Assembly (NCBI GenBank): GCA_947458275.1
Contig: CANGYR010000003.1
Location: 124,001-188,000, forward strand
Direction: 5' to 3'
Length of the DNA stretch: 64,000 nt
Source: Chitinophagaceae bacterium
GTDB lineage: Bacteria > Bacteroidota > Bacteroidia > Chitinophagales > Chitinophagaceae
In this document: positions 43,854 to 53,514 of the stretch, in pieces
Layout: every line of letters begins with the position of its first letter
Position numbering within the stretch: the first letter of the stretch is position 1
The notes under the pieces: generated by a model
Told to the model about the DNA's origin: nothing
Databases searched by the model: none
Seen by the model: the letters and a program-made list of their open reading frames with translations, nothing else
Position numbers and translations under genes: made by a program

Positions 43854-45416
43854 ATGGAAAATATACTTTCTATCATCATTGGGATAGCCTCCCTGGCTGT
43901 GGGGCTGATCCTGGGAAAAATCATCTTCGCTAAAAACACCAAAAAAACGATTGAAGAAGCCGAAAGCCAAGCTAAAAAAATCATTGCAGACGGTCAATTA
44001 CAAGCAGAAAACCTAAAAAAAGAGAAGCTTCTCGAAGCTAAGGAGAAATTTGTGCAATTGAAATCGGATCACGATAGAGATGTGCTGCAGAGAACCCAAA
44101 AACTGAGTGAATCAGAAAACAGGGCTAAACAAAAAGAGCAGAGCGTCAATCAGAAAGAAGTCAACTTAGATAAGCAAATCAAGGAAAATGACTCCATCAA
44201 AGAAAATCTGAACCGTCAGATTGAGGTGGTCAACATCAAGAGAACCGAACTGGAAAAACACCAGGAAGAGCATATCCGCAGACTGGAAAAAGTGGCGGGT
44301 TTATCTGCCGAAGATGCAAAAAATCAGCTGATTGAAAGTCTGACTCAGGAGGCACAAACCAAAGCCATCTCTATTCAGCAGGAAATTATAGAAGACGCCA
44401 AGCAGAAAGCCAATAAAGAGGCTCGTAAAATAGTTATACAAACCATTCAGCGTACGGCTGCAGAGCAAGCCATTGAAAATTCCATCACGGTATTCAACCT
44501 GGAAAGTGATGAAATTAAAGGATCTATCATTGGTCGTGAAGGAAGAAACATCAGGGCCATTGAAGCCGCTACGGGTGTGGACTTGATTGTAGATGACACT
44601 CCGGAAGCCATTGTTTTATCTTCATTTGATCCGCTTCGTAGGGAAGTAGCCAGATTGTCTTTACAACGTCTTGTTTCCGATGGGAGAATACACCCTGCAC
44701 GTATCGAAGAAGTAGTTGAAAAAACCAAGCGTCAGCTGGATGACCAGGTTATGGAAATTGGAGAAAGAACTGCCATGGAACTGGGTATACATGGGTTACA
44801 TAAAGAATTGATCAGAATGGTGGGGAGAATGCGTTTCCGCTCTTCATACGGACAAAATCTGTTGATGCACAGTCGCGAAACTGCCAATCTTTGTGCCATC
44901 ATGGCGGCAGAATTAGGAATGAACCCTAAACTTGCGAAAAGAGCGGGATTGTTGCATGACATAGGGAAAGTACCTGATGAAGAAACAGAATTGAGCCATG
45001 CCTTACTGGGAGCCAAGTTGGCTGAAAAATACGGTGAAAACCCTGCCGTAGTGAATGCCATCGGGGCACACCATGATGAGATGGAAATGAAGTATGTCAT
45101 CTCCCCTATTATCCAGGCTTGCGATGCCATCAGCGGTGCCAGACCAGGAGCCAGAAGAGAGATCATGCAGCAGTATATCCAGCGTATCAAAGACCTGGAA
45201 AACCTTGCGTTGGCCTATCAGGGCGTAGAAAAAGCGTATGCTATACAAGCCGGTAGAGAATTGAGGGTGATTGTAGAGGCGGATAAGGTTTCCGACGGAG
45301 ATAGCGATAAATTAAGCTTCGAAATAGCCCAGAAAATACAGACAGAAATGACCTTCCCCGGCCAGATTAAAGTTACGGTAATAAGAGAGAAAAGAGCGGT
45401 GAATATTGCGAGGTAG
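43854..45416 (+). CDS. rny: ribonuclease Y
   Basis: 520 aa. N-terminal membrane anchor ([20 protein letters not shown]), a long coiled coil (about 30-200), a KH RNA-binding domain ([21 protein letters not shown]) and an HD phosphohydrolase domain ([12 protein letters not shown]; second His in GAHHDEME). RNase Y is a membrane-bound endoribonuclease that starts mRNA decay in bacteria lacking RNase E. The full length and all motifs are intact. Confidence 0.97.
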   Translation: MENILSIIIGIASLAVGLILGKIIFAKNTKKTIEEAESQAKKIIADGQLQAENLKKEKLLEAKEKFVQLKSDHDRDVLQRTQKLSESENRAKQKEQSVNQKEVNLDKQIKENDSIKENLNRQIEVVNIKRTELEKHQEEHIRRLEKVAGLSAEDAKNQLIESLTQEAQTKAISIQQEIIEDAKQKANKEARKIVIQTIQRTAAEQAIENSITVFNLESDEIKGSIIGREGRNIRAIEAATGVDLIVDDTPEAIVLSSFDPLRREVARLSLQRLVSDGRIHPARIEEVVEKTKRQLDDQVMEIGERTAMELGIHGLHKELIRMVGRMRFRSSYGQNLLMHSRETANLCAIMAAELGMNPKLAKRAGLLHDIGKVPDEETELSHALLGAKLAEKYGENPAVVNAIGAHHDEMEMKYVISPIIQACDAISGARPGARREIMQQYIQRIKDLENLALAYQGVEKAYAIQAGRELRVIVEADKVSDGDSDKLSFEIAQKIQTEMTFPGQIKVTVIREKRAVNIAR

Positions 45417-45420
45417 ACCA

Positions 45421-45584
45421 CTGCGTCGCGTTTTTGGTTGGGGGTTTGGTGCGCTAAAACGCGTTTGGGGTTGTCGAGATACAGGTTTCAACCGCTGAAG
45501 TTGGTATAAAGGTTTAAATCGCCTTTGGCTGGTTAAACAGGTAAAAAACTTCAGTAGATCTTCAAATTAGCACATCTTCAAATT
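45421..45584. repeat. structured, repeat-rich segment between rny and rplS
   Basis: Inverted repeat CGCGTTTT (45427-45434) / AAAACGCG (45456-45463). Nested hairpins follow: CTGAAGTT (45495-45502) / AACTTCAG (45547-45554), inside it GTTTAA (45512-45517) / TTAAAC (45533-45538), and inside that GCC / GGC (45521-45529). Then comes the direct repeat ATCTTCAAATT at 45558-45568 and 45574-45584. The base composition (long G/T-rich runs) differs from other gaps in the window. It could be a rny terminator region, a small RNA or a dispersed repeat element. Confidence 0.5.
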
Positions 45585-45643
45585 TCCTCAATGGCACTTC
45601 TGCTAATTTTTCCTAAATCTTTTTAAATTTTAAATTTTATCCT

Positions 45644-45651
45644 TACCTTTG
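45644..45651 (+). promoter_or_regulatory. -7 promoter box of rplS
   Basis: TACCTTTG, exact match, 22 nt before the rplS start. Confidence 0.55.
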
Positions 45652-45673
45652 CCGTCCGATAAAAATTACGATT

Positions 45674-46039
45674 ATGAGTGCCATTCAATTTGTACATGAG
45701 CAACTGACCAAAATAGCAGTATTGCCATCATTCAAAGCAGGAGATAATATCACTGTTAACTATAAAATCATTGAGGGAAACAAAGAGCGTATCCAGAGCT
45801 TCAAAGGCGATGTGATCAAGCGTCAGGGAACAGGTGCTACTGCTACCTTTACCGTACGTAAAATCAGTGACAGCGTTGGTGTTGAGCGTCTTTTCCCGGT
45901 GAATTCACCTAATATCGAAAGCATCGTTCTCAACAAAGTAGGACGTGTTCGCCGTGCTAAACTGTACTTCTTACGTGAAAGAAGCGGTAAAAGCGCCCGT
46001 ATCAAAGAAAAAAGAATGGCCGTTGCAGCTAAGAAATAA
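45674..46039 (+). CDS. rplS: 50S ribosomal protein L19
   Basis: 121 aa. Typical L19 segments: [54 protein letters not shown] and [22 protein letters not shown]19 sits at the 30S/50S interface. It has its own promoter and a strong terminator, so it is monocistronic here, away from the rpsP-rimM-trmD genes that accompany it in many bacteria. Confidence 0.97.
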   Translation: MSAIQFVHEQLTKIAVLPSFKAGDNITVNYKIIEGNKERIQSFKGDVIKRQGTGATATFTVRKISDSVGVERLFPVNSPNIESIVLNKVGRVRRAKLYFLRERSGKSARIKEKRMAVAAKK

Positions 46040-46066
46040 GCTGTACAAAATATTGATTATACTCTT

Positions 46067-46097
46067 AAAAGCGAAAATGGTAAATTTTCGCTTTTTT
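46067..46097 (+). terminator. Rho-independent terminator after rplS
   Basis: AAAAGCGAAAAT (46067-46078) pairs with ATTTTCGCTTTT (46084-46095) around a 5-nt loop and ends in a T-run, 27 bp after the stop. Confidence 0.88.
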
Positions 46098-46134
46098 GTT
46101 GCATTTCACTATTCCGGCATCAGATAAAATCGAC

Positions 46135-46142
46135 TATCTTTG
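46135..46142 (+). promoter_or_regulatory. -7 promoter box of tatA
   Basis: TATCTTTG, exact TAnnTTTG match, 18 nt before the tatA ATG. Confidence 0.5.
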
Positions 46143-46160
46143 TACCTCAATTATACGATC

Positions 46161-46376
46161 ATGGCAACAGCTATTTTAAAACCAACCTTACTTTTATCCA
46201 TGCCGGGAGGCAGCGAGTGGATATTCATTTTGCTCGCCGTTCTTATCTTCTTCGGAGGCAAAAAAATTCCCGAATTAATGAGAGGAGTTGGAAGAGGTAT
46301 CAGAGAATTTAATGATGCCAAAGGAAATGTAAAAAAAGAAATCGAACAGGGGATTTCTGAAAAAGACGCAAAGTAA
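46161..46376 (+). CDS. tatA: twin-arginine translocase subunit TatA/E
   Basis: 71 aa from ATG 46161 (a TTG at 46140 lies inside the promoter box). One N-terminal membrane helix (EWIFILLAVLIFFG) then the Tat hinge and amphipathic helix (GGKKIPELMRGVGRGIREFNDAKG) and a charged tail. TatA oligomers form the pore that exports folded proteins across the inner membrane. tatC is not adjacent. Confidence 0.93.
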   Translation: MATAILKPTLLLSMPGGSEWIFILLAVLIFFGGKKIPELMRGVGRGIREFNDAKGNVKKEIEQGISEKDAK

Positions 46377-46472
46377 TTTCAACACATCTTCCGACATTCA
46401 TATTCAGCCGAAGCGTGCTCTTCTCCTCTAAAAAGAACGGCATCCTTCGGCTGATTGTATAATAAATACTTC

Positions 46473-47927
46473 ATGTTTACCTACAACAACATACAAGATT
46501 ACCATTCTCAGCTGGCATCAGGCAAAACTACCTGCGTGGACACTGTTGAATACTATCTGCAGAACATAAATAAACAGCGCCACCTCAATGCATTTGTGGA
46601 AGTATATGCAGAAGAAGCACTCGAGAAAGCGAAATCACTTGATGAGAAGAGAAAGAAAGGCGAAACGCTGAAAAAATTACATGGTGTGGTGATTGCATTG
46701 AAAGATGTTATCTGTTACCGCAATCATAAAGTCACTGCGGCCTCCGCCATTTTGAAAGACTACGTTTCATTGTACAATGCCTCTGCGGTTCAATATCTGC
46801 TGGATGAGGATGCCATCATCATCGGTACCTGCAACTGTGATGAGTTTGCTATGGGCAGCACCAATGAAAATTCCGCTTACGGCAAAGTGCTGAATGCATT
46901 GGATAATACCAAAGTACCGGGCGGCTCTTCCGGAGGCAGTGCGGTAGCCGTTCAGGCAGATATGTGTATGGTGAGTCTGGGTAGTGATACCGGCGGGTCC
47001 GTCAGGCAGCCTGCCGATTTTTGCGGCATCATCGGTTTAAAGCCCGGCTACGGCATCATTTCGAGATACGGGCTGATTGCGTATGCCTCCTCATTTGACC
47101 AAATAGGTATTTTCAGTAAAAACCTGCATGATGCAGCATTGCTGCTTGAAGTCATCGGCCAACCCGATGAATACGACAGCACGATGAACACCGAAAACAC
47201 TTCGGTTTCTTTGAGCAGTTTTCACAATAAGGAAAACAGAAAATTCAAGATCGCCTACTTCAATGAAATGCTCCAACATCCTTCGCTGGATAAGGAAATT
47301 TCAGCCGCCATTTTTCAAACAATCGAATCACTTGGCAACGAAGGTCATACTGCCGATGCCGTAACATTTGATCTGATTGACTATATCGTTCCGGCATATT
47401 ATGTGCTGACCACTGCAGAGGCAAGCAGCAATCTCTCGAGATACGACGGTGTCAGATATGGTCACAGAAGCAATGCTCCTGTAAAAGATTTGAATGATTT
47501 TTATTTTCAAAACAGAAGTGAAGGATTTGGTAAGGAAGTAAAGCGCAGAATCATGCTCGGTACTTTCGTGTTGAGTTCGGGATATTATGATGCTTATTAC
47601 AGCAAGGCGCAGCAGGTAAGAAAGAAACTAGCGGAAACGGTCACACGCATTTTTGAAAAATATGACGCTATTGTTTTACCCAATAGTCCAACAACTGCAT
47701 TTGCTATCGGACAAAACGAAAAAGATCCGATAGCCACCTATCTGGCAGATATCTTTACCGTATTTGCCAATCTGACCGGCGTACCAGCGATTTCTATTCC
47801 GTTATATCAACACAGCAATGGAATGCCATTTGGTTTACAGATAATCACCAAAAAACAGGATGAGCAAACACTTCTTCAATTATCTGATATACTCATGAGC
47901 AAAAAAGCCGAGCCGGCTGTTATTTAA
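46473..47927 (+). CDS. gatA: glutamyl-tRNA(Gln)/aspartyl-tRNA(Asn) amidotransferase subunit A
   Basis: 484 aa from ATG 46473; a TTG at 46455 is less likely. It is an amidase-signature protein with the Lys-Ser-Ser catalytic set: Lys in VIALKDVI, Ser residues in GGSSGGSA and GSDTGGSVRQPADFCG. GatA releases ammonia from glutamine or asparagine for amidation of misacylated tRNA by GatB, with GatC. gatB and gatC are not in this window. The GLKPGYGIISRYGLIAYASS segment separates GatA from general amidases. Confidence 0.94.
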   Translation: MFTYNNIQDYHSQLASGKTTCVDTVEYYLQNINKQRHLNAFVEVYAEEALEKAKSLDEKRKKGETLKKLHGVVIALKDVICYRNHKVTAASAILKDYVSLYNASAVQYLLDEDAIIIGTCNCDEFAMGSTNENSAYGKVLNALDNTKVPGGSSGGSAVAVQADMCMVSLGSDTGGSVRQPADFCGIIGLKPGYGIISRYGLIAYASSFDQIGIFSKNLHDAALLLEVIGQPDEYDSTMNTENTSVSLSSFHNKENRKFKIAYFNEMLQHPSLDKEISAAIFQTIESLGNEGHTADAVTFDLIDYIVPAYYVLTTAEASSNLSRYDGVRYGHRSNAPVKDLNDFYFQNRSEGFGKEVKRRIMLGTFVLSSGYYDAYYSKAQQVRKKLAETVTRIFEKYDAIVLPNSPTTAFAIGQNEKDPIATYLADIFTVFANLTGVPAISIPLYQHSNGMPFGLQIITKKQDEQTLLQLSDILMSKKAEPAVI

Positions 47928-47931
47928 TTGA

Positions 47932-49068
47932 ATGAGAGTTATAACGATCATATCATTTTTACTGTTCAGTGTTCAGCAAGCATTCGCAGGATCTAATTTT
48001 GGTGAGATGAAATTTGCAGATACTTTAATAAAAAAAGATACTGCCGAAGACAAAATCATCTCTGAGGTTATTCAACAAAAAACAGCTCCTAAAAAAGAAA
48101 CTGTTCAATACATAGGTCAACTCACCAGATACGGCTTCAAAGATTTGTTTAAGTCATACAGTTACAATACTTCTCTTCCTTACAAATCCCAGATTAATCC
48201 CAATGCTGAATTGTACATGAGAGATTATTTGAACAATCATAAAAAATTCCTTTTAGAAATGAAGGGTTGGGGAAGACCATATTTTAATCTGATTGATAAT
48301 ATATTCAGATTATACGGACTGCCGGGTGAACTAAAATATCTCGCAGTTATAGAGAGCAGTCTGCAAACACAAGCTACCAGTTGGGTGGGTGCTGCGGGTC
48401 CTTGGCAATTCATGCCTTCAACTGCCAGAGAGTATGGACTTGCTGTCAATAATTACATTGATGAACGCCGCGATTATTTCAAGAGTACCCATGCCGCAGC
48501 ACGTATGTTATTGTATCTGTACAGTAAACTCAACGACTGGCTATTAGTGATTGCTGCGTATAACGGAGGACTTGGAAGAGTATATGATGCAAAGGCAAAA
48601 TCCGGAAGTAATAATTTCTGGCAATTGCAATACCATCTTCCCGAAGAAAGTAGGAACCATGTAAAAAAATTCATTGCCACGCATTATGTAATGGAAGATA
48701 ATTCGAGCGGTAATTTTTTCTTACCTGCTGATCAAAAGAAAAAGGCGAATATTCTTTCAGAAGAAGAAAGACTTTTATTGTCAAGTAAAAAAATATCCGG
48801 CAAATACAATTCAGTTGTCATTGCAAAAAATCTTTTGATGGACATCATTCAATTCAATAGATACAACCCCAACTTTGATGAGGCCATTGCCGATTCGGGT
48901 GAATATGAATTGAATTTACCTAAAGACAAAATGGACCTGTTTACTGCTAATAAATACCAAATCCTCAACGAGTGTATTCAGGTAATTCTTGAAGACAATT
49001 CGCCTGCCATGCCACAGCAAATCAAAACTGCTGAGAAAACAAAAAAGTCCGCTAAAAGAAAGATTTAA
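47932..49068 (+). CDS. MltD-like lytic transglycosylase (SLT domain)
   Basis: 378 aa with a signal peptide (MRVITIISFLLFSVQQAFA). The SLT/goose-lysozyme-like domain lies about residues 130-250: catalytic Glu in LAVIESSLQ, then GAAGPWQFMPSTAREYGL and AAYNGGLGRV. It cleaves peptidoglycan between MurNAc and GlcNAc with 1,6-anhydro product. Unlike E. coli MltD there are no LysM repeats; the C-terminus instead carries a Lys-rich tail. It starts 4 bp after gatA and its stop overlaps the convergent pabB stop. Confidence 0.9.
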   Translation: MRVITIISFLLFSVQQAFAGSNFGEMKFADTLIKKDTAEDKIISEVIQQKTAPKKETVQYIGQLTRYGFKDLFKSYSYNTSLPYKSQINPNAELYMRDYLNNHKKFLLEMKGWGRPYFNLIDNIFRLYGLPGELKYLAVIESSLQTQATSWVGAAGPWQFMPSTAREYGLAVNNYIDERRDYFKSTHAAARMLLYLYSKLNDWLLVIAAYNGGLGRVYDAKAKSGSNNFWQLQYHLPEESRNHVKKFIATHYVMEDNSSGNFFLPADQKKKANILSEEERLLLSSKKISGKYNSVVIAKNLLMDIIQFNRYNPNFDEAIADSGEYELNLPKDKMDLFTANKYQILNECIQVILEDNSPAMPQQIKTAEKTKKSAKRKI

Positions 49069-50330
49069 TTTTCAGATAAAATTTTCATCAAGGCCGAGGC
49101 TTTGGCCATACATTCATCATATTCCTGTTCTGCGTTGCTGTTGAAAGTAATACCGCTGCCTGCTTTGAATGACAGCCTCTGCAGACTGTTGTTATAAAAC
49201 ATACTTCTGATAACCACATTAAAATCAAAATTGCCATCAGGAGTTACATAACCAATCGTTCCGGAAAACAGTCCCCGTGGTGCAGATTCATACTTTTCAA
49301 TGAGCTCCAATACTTTTATTTTAGGCGCACCTGTCATGGAGCCCATAGGATAACAGGCCTCTATAATTTTTACCCAAGGTATATTTTCGTCTACCGTTCC
49401 TTGTATGGTGCTGATCATCTGGTGTACCTGTGGGAAAGAATAAATACCAAAAAGTTCATTTACAAAAACACTGCCGGGCTTGCACACTCTGCTCATGTCA
49501 TTTCTTACCAGATCTACCACCATCACATTTTCAGCTCTTTCTTTATGACTTTCGAATAGATGTTCTTTTGATTTCTGATCGGCTGCTGTATCAGCAGGAA
49601 TTCTTTTTGCTGTTCCCTTAATTGGCTGAGAATACAAAGTATTGCCTGTTTTTTTTAAAAACCTTTCGGGGCTGGCGCAGATGCAATACTTATCTTCCAG
49701 GCGGTAAAAGGCGGAGAAAGGATTGGGTGAAATGGCTGACAAGCAATGAAAAAGATAATAAGGATCTATTGAGGTATTTTCTGCAAAGAAGTCAATGCAG
49801 TAATTAATTTCGTAACAATCTCCTCGCTGAATATGCTTTTTTAAATGACTGATTGTTTCAAGATACTCTTCTTTCGATGTGCGGCATTGCACTGAAATAT
49901 TTTTTTTCTGTTCCGCGATGATTTCAGAAGATTGTGCGTTGATTTCATCGTGGATGCTGTGCAGAGAAAAAGTATCGGATGAAATTTGGATGCTGTTACC
50001 GACGGAGCGGATAATCATTTGTGGCTTATAGAAAAAAGCTGCCGGAAAGTCAATATAATCTTTTTGTTGAGACGGATAATTAAAATGACCGAACAGCCAG
50101 CCGGGATATGCTAAATGAAAATCGGATATTTTTTGGATATCGCTGAAAGAATTTATTGAAATGGAGTTAGTGGCTCCGACGGCAGCGACCCACTCAAAGG
50201 AAGGATCCGTGTGTTCATATTCATTATTATCCAGAAAACAAAAAATGTTGAACTTTTTGATCCAGTTCAACATTTTTATTTTGTAGGTATTTTTTTCTTC
50301 GAAGGAAAGTGTAATGTCTATGTATTGCAC
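49065..50330 (-). CDS. pabB: aminodeoxychorismate synthase component I / anthranilate synthase-family protein
   Basis: 421 aa from GTG 50330; ATG 50273 would cut an N-terminal strand that seems part of the fold. It has the chorismate-binding enzyme core: QPIKGTAKR, DLVRNDMSRVC, PMGSMTGAPKIKVLELIEKYE and GLFSGTIGY. Shorter than TrpE (about 460-520 aa) and lacking the typical tryptophan-binding LLES motif in the visible N-terminus, so PabB (folate pathway) is favoured. pabA is not adjacent. It lies 8 bp downstream of the low-complexity gene at 50339. Confidence 0.85.
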   Translation of the reverse strand: MQYIDITLSFEEKNTYKIKMLNWIKKFNIFCFLDNNEYEHTDPSFEWVAAVGATNSISINSFSDIQKISDFHLAYPGWLFGHFNYPSQQKDYIDFPAAFFYKPQMIIRSVGNSIQISSDTFSLHSIHDEINAQSSEIIAEQKKNISVQCRTSKEEYLETISHLKKHIQRGDCYEINYCIDFFAENTSIDPYYLFHCLSAISPNPFSAFYRLEDKYCICASPERFLKKTGNTLYSQPIKGTAKRIPADTAADQKSKEHLFESHKERAENVMVVDLVRNDMSRVCKPGSVFVNELFGIYSFPQVHQMISTIQGTVDENIPWVKIIEACYPMGSMTGAPKIKVLELIEKYESAPRGLFSGTIGYVTPDGNFDFNVVIRSMFYNNSLQRLSFKAGSGITFNSNAEQEYDECMAKASALMKILSEN

Positions 50331-50338
50331 AATTTTAT

Positions 50339-50773
50339 TTAAAAGTCATCATCATCGAATCCGCCTCCGCCCATATCATCATCAAAAAGACCTAAGTCCT
50401 TAAAGTCGTCATCCGCGCCGAAATCATCTTCATCTTTTGAAGGTTTTTTCGAAGCAGCTTTTTTTGATTTTGATTTAGGTATATCAAACTCATCAAAATC
50501 GGGATCCCAGTTATCATCTTCTTCGGGCTTATCCCAATCATCCTGAACATCTACATCATCATCGTCATCATCATCGTCATCATCCTTTTTTTTCTTGGAA
50601 GATTTCGCGGCGCTTCCTTTCATTGATGCAGGAGCATCCTGTTCATCCAAATCATCTTCCTCCTCCAACTCTTCAGCAGCTTTGGATTTAGGAGTTGATT
50701 TTTTTGCCACAGCTTTTTTCGGAGCGGCGGGCTTAGCGGTTTTCTTGTTTCCTTTATCTGATTTTGATGCCAT
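50339..50773 (-). CDS. low-complexity Lys-rich/Asp-rich protein, unknown function
   Basis: 144 aa from ATG 50773. The N-terminal ~35 residues are Lys/Ala/Pro-rich (KKTAKPAAPKKAVAKKS), like a histone H1-type tail. The rest is strongly acidic, with a run of ten Asp (about residues 64-73), Trp-Asp motifs (DDWDKPEEDDNWDPDFDEFD) and a Gly/Asp-rich end. It is likely disordered. Possible roles as a nucleic-acid or protein chaperone are guesses. The charge pattern of basic head and acidic tail is clear. It precedes pabB (8 bp). Confidence 0.7.
   Translation of the reverse strand: MASKSDKGNKKTAKPAAPKKAVAKKSTPKSKAAEELEEEDDLDEQDAPASMKGSAAKSSKKKKDDDDDDDDDDVDVQDDWDKPEEDDNWDPDFDEFDIPKSKSKKAASKKPSKDEDDFGADDDFKDLGLFDDDMGGGGFDDDDF
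50545..50585. repeat. trinucleotide repeat tract (ATC/GTC) coding the Asp run
   Basis: The top strand reads repeated ATC and GTC triplets (Asp codons on the minus strand) for roughly 40 bp. Changes in copy number would alter Asp number without shifting the frame. Confidence 0.7.
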
Positions 50774-50853
50774 AACTAAAAAGGATTATTACTGTAAAAT
50801 TTCCACGACTTTTTCAAATCGCCAAATATTTTTTAGGTTTTTTATCATTTTTT

Positions 50854-52116
50854 TTAACAGGAAGCAATTTGCTCTCTTCCAGGACCATTACTGATGTATT
50901 TTACAGGCACACCCAAATAGTTGTTTATGAAATTTATGTATTCTTTCATCTTCTCAGGCATGGAAGCATAATCTTTTATTTTAGATATATCCGAATTCCA
51001 ACCCGCAAAAGATTGATACACCGCTTCAATTTGTAAGCGGTTCATCTGAAAGGGAACTGTAGTTATTTCATTTCCGTCAACTTTATAGCTTTTACACACT
51101 TTGAGCTCCTCCATTGAATCGAGAATATCTGCCTTGGTCATTACAATCTGTGTAACTCCATTGATCATACAGGCAAAATTCAGTGCAACCAGATCAATCC
51201 ATCCGCAGCGACGGGGGCGACCGGTGGTACTTCCGAATTCATTTCCTGCATTTCGCAAAAAATCTCCTGTAGCTTCAAGCAGTTCGGTTGGGAATGGACC
51301 GCCGCCCACTCTGGTGCAATAAGCTTTTGTGATGCCTATCACTTCCTTAATGTGCTGTGGCGCTATGCCTAATCCGGAGCATACTCCGGCGGATATTGTA
51401 CTGCTGCTGGTTACAAAAGGAAAAGTTCCAAAATCCACATCCAGCATACTTCCCTGCGCTCCTTCGGCAAGTACTTTTTTGCCGGATCTGATTTTTTCGT
51501 TGATGAAGTATTCACCATTAACGATATTCAGTGTTTTAAGAAACTCAACAGCTTCAAAGAATTCTTCTTCCCATGGGGTGATGTCTTCATTGAAATTGAA
51601 ATTATCCAGCAAGCGCTGGTGTTTCAAACGAAGCTTGATGTATTGAGTAGTAAAATTTTTATCCAGCAAATCTCCCACACGCAAACCGTTTCTGCCTGTC
51701 TTATCCATATAAGCCGGCCCGATTCCTTTTAGTGTACTTCCGATTTTATCATTCCCTTTGGATACTTCACTGGCTTTATCCAATGCACGATGAGTAGGAA
51801 GAATAAGATGTGTACGTTCGCTTATAAATAAATTGCTTTTATAATCATAACCGAATGCCGCCACAGCATCACATTCTTTTTTGAGTGTTACAGGGTCGAG
51901 TACAACTCCGTTGCCAATCAGATTTATTTTATTGGAATGAAAAATTCCGCTTGGTATCTGGTGCAGTACTACTTTTTTATCATTTACATAAAGCGTATGG
52001 CCTGCATTCGGACCTCCCTGAAAACGGGCGATTACATCATAATTTTTTGCGAAATAATCTACAATTTTTCCTTTACCCTCATCTCCCCACTGCAAACCCA
52101 GAATAACATCTACCAT
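50854..52116 (-). CDS. purA: adenylosuccinate synthetase
   Basis: 420 aa from ATG 52116 (MVDVILGLQWGDEGKGK). A more upstream TTG would add a non-conserved 22-residue extension. GTP-dependent ligation of IMP and aspartate, the first step to AMP. P-loop-like GDEGKGK, FQGGPNAGHT, EGAQGSMLDVDFGTFPFVTSS, TTGRPRRCGW and the C-terminal GPGREQ are all present. A strong hairpin lies between it and the clpX stop. Confidence 0.96.
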   Translation of the reverse strand: MVDVILGLQWGDEGKGKIVDYFAKNYDVIARFQGGPNAGHTLYVNDKKVVLHQIPSGIFHSNKINLIGNGVVLDPVTLKKECDAVAAFGYDYKSNLFISERTHLILPTHRALDKASEVSKGNDKIGSTLKGIGPAYMDKTGRNGLRVGDLLDKNFTTQYIKLRLKHQRLLDNFNFNEDITPWEEEFFEAVEFLKTLNIVNGEYFINEKIRSGKKVLAEGAQGSMLDVDFGTFPFVTSSSTISAGVCSGLGIAPQHIKEVIGITKAYCTRVGGGPFPTELLEATGDFLRNAGNEFGSTTGRPRRCGWIDLVALNFACMINGVTQIVMTKADILDSMEELKVCKSYKVDGNEITTVPFQMNRLQIEAVYQSFAGWNSDISKIKDYASMPEKMKEYINFINNYLGVPVKYISNGPGREQIASC

Positions 52117-52200
52117 TTTATTTAAATTGAATTTTTTATTAAAAATCAGATTGCTCCGCGAAATTAAACTGAAAAATAACAATCACCTAAAAACAATTAA

Positions 52201-52235
52201 AATAAAAAAAAGCCGACTGAAATATGTCGGCTTTT
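52201..52235 (-). terminator. terminator after clpX (minus strand)
   Basis: AAAAGCCGAC (52208-52217) pairs with GTCGGCTTTT (52226-52235) around TGAAATAT. On the minus strand the stem is followed by a T-run (top-strand A run 52204-52210). Confidence 0.8.
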
Positions 52236-52255
52236 GAATTTTTTTATGTAAAAAA

Positions 52256-53500
52256 TCAGGCAACTTTTAGCATGCTCAGACTGGTTGTGCTGAATTTTGC
52301 CGTGGCATATTCCAAAGTAACATCAAATGAACTTACATTTTTGGAGGGCAACTCAAACATAGCTTCATTTAAAATTGCTTCACAAATACTTCTGAGTCCT
52401 CTGGCTCCAAGCTTATATTCAATGGCTTTGCTTACCATAAAATCCAACACCTCCGGCTGAAATTTGAGGGTTATTCCCTCCATTTCAAAAAGTCTGGTAA
52501 ATTGTTTGATTAATGAATTTTTTGGCTCTGTCAGGATGCATCTTAAAGAAACGGCATCCAATGGATTCAGATAAGTTACTACGGGCAGTCTTCCCAGTAA
52601 TTCGGGTATCAATCCGAATTGTTTAAGGTCCACAGCGTTTATAAATGCCAGCAAATGACTATCCTGATAATCTTTCATTGCTTTATTTACATTGAATCCG
52701 ATGGCATTTGTGTTAATACGCTTTGCGATGATTCGGTCAATGCCATCAAAAGCTCCTCCGCAAATAAATAGAATATTTTGCGTGTTTATTTTAATGAGCT
52801 TCTGTTCGGGATGTTTACGCCCTCCCTGCGGTGGAACAAGTACCTCGCTTCCTTCAAGCAATTTCAGCAGACCTTGTTGCACGCCCTCACCGCTTACATC
52901 TCTTGTGATAGATGGATTGTCGCTTTTCCTGGCAATCTTATCTATCTCATCGATATACACGATTCCTCTTTCTGCTGCGGTCACATCATAATTACATGAC
53001 TGAAGCAAACGAGTAAGCATACTTTCCACATCTTCTCCCACATAGCCGGCTTCAGTGAATACAGTAGCATCAACAATTGCGAAAGGAACATTGAGCATCC
53101 TGGCAATTGATTTGGCGAGCAATGTTTTACCTGTACCTGTCTCTCCTACCAGAATGATATTGCTTTTTTCAATTTCAACTTCGTTGTCAATTGTTTGTTT
53201 GATTCTTTTGTAATGATTGTAAACGGCCACTGCCAATACTTTTTTGGCATCATCCTGACCAATCACATACTCATCGAGAAATGATTTTATTTCAACCGGC
53301 TTTCTGACTGAAAGTTTTTCAGCGGGAGCTGTTTCATTTATCTCAACCGAAGTCTCCGGTTTCAGTTCCTGCACCACAATTTGCTTTGCATGCTCAATAC
53401 AATCTTCACAGATATGCCCGTCTTGCCCTGCTATAAGAATCTTTACCTCATTACGTGGTCTTCCACAGAAAGAACAACATAAAGTTTTTTGTTTGGCCAT
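52256..53500 (-). CDS. clpX: ClpX, ATP-binding subunit of Clp protease
   Basis: 414 aa. N-terminal C4 zinc domain ([20 protein letters not shown] ... CEDC). AAA+ core: Walker [11 protein letters not shown], Walker [13 protein letters not shown], sensor/Arg region [10 protein letters not shown], substrate pore loop [12 protein letters not shown]-type ClpP-docking loop ([15 protein letters not shown]-like segment, here [12 protein letters not shown]). It unfolds substrates and feeds them to ClpP. Directly downstream of clpP 53515 (14 bp). Confidence 0.97.
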   Translation of the reverse strand: MAKQKTLCCSFCGRPRNEVKILIAGQDGHICEDCIEHAKQIVVQELKPETSVEINETAPAEKLSVRKPVEIKSFLDEYVIGQDDAKKVLAVAVYNHYKRIKQTIDNEVEIEKSNIILVGETGTGKTLLAKSIARMLNVPFAIVDATVFTEAGYVGEDVESMLTRLLQSCNYDVTAAERGIVYIDEIDKIARKSDNPSITRDVSGEGVQQGLLKLLEGSEVLVPPQGGRKHPEQKLIKINTQNILFICGGAFDGIDRIIAKRINTNAIGFNVNKAMKDYQDSHLLAFINAVDLKQFGLIPELLGRLPVVTYLNPLDAVSLRCILTEPKNSLIKQFTRLFEMEGITLKFQPEVLDFMVSKAIEYKLGARGLRSICEAILNEAMFELPSKNVSSFDVTLEYATAKFSTTSLSMLKVA

Positions 53501-53514
53501 AATAATTTTATTAA

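Noticed and set aside
46140-46160. TTG start upstream of tatA
   Set aside because: It lies inside the promoter box; ATG 46161 gives the normal TatA N-terminus.
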